A stretch of 64,000 nt of DNA. Origin: Acetivibrio saccincola. Its GTDB lineage: Bacteria; Bacillota; Clostridia; Acetivibrionales; Acetivibrionaceae. The notes under the pieces are model-generated. The model searched no databases and had not been told where the DNA came from. It saw nothing but the letters and a program-made list of their open reading frames with translations. Shown one piece after another: positions 63,072 through 64,000 of this stretch (its first letter is position 1; every line of letters starts with the position of its first letter). A program made the position numbers and the translations under genes. The stretch spans positions 434,001 to 498,000 of the forward strand of contig NZ_CP025197.1 of NCBI RefSeq assembly GCF_002844395.1. The letters run 5' to 3'.

Positions 63072-64000
63072 ATGTTAAAGGTTTTACTTGTAGACGATGA
63101 ACCACTGGCTATAGAAGGTATGAAGAATAATATAAAATGGGAAAAAATGGGATATAGAATTTGCGGTGAAGCTGCCGATGGGGAAGAAGCTGTATCTATA
63201 ATACAAAATGTAAAACCTGATGTGGTGGTTACAGATATCAGGATGCCTGTAATAGATGGATTAGAGCTTATATCAATTGTAAAAAAGAGAATAGACAGCA
63301 GTATAAAGTTTATAATACTAAGTGGCTACAGTGAATTTGAATATGCTAAAAAAGCAATGGAATTTGGTGTAAGGCATTATTTGTTAAAACCTGTATTTGA
63401 AGAAGAAATGCATCAGGTATTAAAGGAGCTTTATACTGAAATTAATGAAGAAAAGAAAAGCCAACTGCAAAAAACAGAAGAAGCCCATATGTCAATAAGC
63501 AGTTTAATTAAAAAACTAACTCAGAAAGACGGAAACTACCATGAGCTTATAAACATTTATAATTGTGCCTTTAATGAAAATCCTGCAAAAGTCTGGTATT
63601 ATGCCCTGCTGAGAATAATACCTGACTGTGCTGACAGGCAGTATTGTGCCAGCAGCCGTGAAAAAGAAGATTTAAATGTAGTTGCAGAATATATGAGGGA
63701 AATTGCTAATTTATCAATTGAAAAAAATAAAGAGTTATTTGTCATTAACCATAGTGCAAATACTTTTGGTCTGTTTATAGGGATTTTAGCTGAAAAGCCA
63801 AATTACAATCATGTTAAAAATATATTAATTGAGATAGCAGAACCCATAAGACAAAAATACGGTTTTGACTATCAGATTTCCGTAGGTATTCATATTAAAA
63901 GCTTAAAAGAGATAAAAAAAGCCTATAATACTTCACTTAAAGCGTTAGAACGCAGTTTTTATTCGGACTTAAACAGTGTGGTATTTTATCATGCAGTTAA
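63072..64000 (+). CDS. second YesN-type response regulator, cut by window end
   Basis: ATG 8 bases after GGGAGGT, open to the last base (309 codons). Receiver domain VLLVDDEPLAIEGMKNNIKW, VVTDIRMPVIDGLELI, LSGYSEFEYAKKAMEFGV and LLKPVFEEEM, clearly related to the first regulator but diverged. The middle part ends in YNTSLKALERSFYSD; the AraC domain should lie outside the window. Two regulators around one kinase suggest either a branched pathway or that this one belongs to another kinase further on. Confidence 0.88.
   Translation, partial: MLKVLLVDDEPLAIEGMKNNIKWEKMGYRICGEAADGEEAVSIIQNVKPDVVVTDIRMPVIDGLELISIVKKRIDSSIKFIILSGYSEFEYAKKAMEFGVRHYLLKPVFEEEMHQVLKELYTEINEEKKSQLQKTEEAHMSISSLIKKLTQKDGNYHELINIYNCAFNENPAKVWYYALLRIIPDCADRQYCASSREKEDLNVVAEYMREIANLSIEKNKELFVINHSANTFGLFIGILAEKPNYNHVKNILIEIAEPIRQKYGFDYQISVGIHIKSLKEIKKAYNTSLKALERSFYSDLNSVVFYHAV

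Overview
The window looks like chromosome from a low-GC, spore-forming, anaerobic Clostridia, plausibly an Acetivibrio/Ruminiclostridium-type plant-fibre degrader. That assignment is inference from AT-rich codon use, strong GGAGG ribosome sites, a GerMN-domain protein, a copper-amine-oxidase-type stalk domain protein, a DUF134/DUF5320/Mrp cluster and a complete glucuronate pathway driven by YesM/YesN-type regulators. No rRNA, tRNA or CRISPR array was recognised.

Region 1 (1-18.6 kb) is accessory DNA. It holds three C-terminal 'tips' of RHS polymorphic toxins, each followed by a small probable immunity gene (immunity genes at 3534, 6670 and 14354). Two tips share a near-identical 713-bp RHS core and a 452-bp Hint domain, then diverge into unrelated toxin ends. 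The third keeps only the toxin end. Behind immunity genes 2 and 3 sits the same phage-like control module: terminator, promoter, small regulator-like gene, 45-aa zinc ribbon, short reading frame and hairpin. One copy leads into an NrS-1/D5-type primase-helicase and a lone HK97 capsid gene; the other leads into a different prim-pol gene cut off by an ISL3-family element. Two IS110-family elements lie in the same region, each with a structured non-coding stretch upstream of its transposase that is a candidate bridge RNA.

Region 2 (18.7-28.9 kb) holds a VCBS-like protein, an S41 peptidase, a DUF6485 protein, a stalk-domain protein, a frameshifted surface protein and remnants of an Rpn-like gene. 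It ends with a DUF5320 / DUF134 / metallo-beta-lactamase / Mrp cluster whose promoter is bracketed by two identical 12-bp palindromes. A 15-unit minisatellite lies just before mrp.

Region 3 (29-50.2 kb) carries an acyl-CoA synthetase; an ABC transporter with an HExxH membrane protein and a decayed two-component system; an iron alcohol dehydrogenase; an FtsH-like AAA protein with no protease domain; a second ABC system with a broken ATPase gene; and a GerMN protein. It continues with a GGDEF/EAL protein interrupted at an A9 run, an OFA-family transporter, a heavy-metal P-type ATPase with its small HMA protein, and a secreted metallo-beta-lactamase lipoprotein with DUF3006.

Region 4 (50.3-64 kb) has an azoreductase-like flavoprotein, a nucleotidyltransferase-like protein and an M50-type membrane protease, then the uronate pathway: fructuronate reductase, mannonate dehydratase, KDPG aldolase, KDG kinase and glucuronate isomerase. 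Together these convert glucuronate to pyruvate and glyceraldehyde-3-phosphate. They are followed by an AraC-type response regulator, a YesM-type sensor kinase and a second AraC-type regulator that runs off the end. No uronate importer is visible inside the window.

An unusual number of single-base frameshifts break otherwise well-conserved genes. They may be real decay or assembly errors, and every pseudogene call here carries that caveat.
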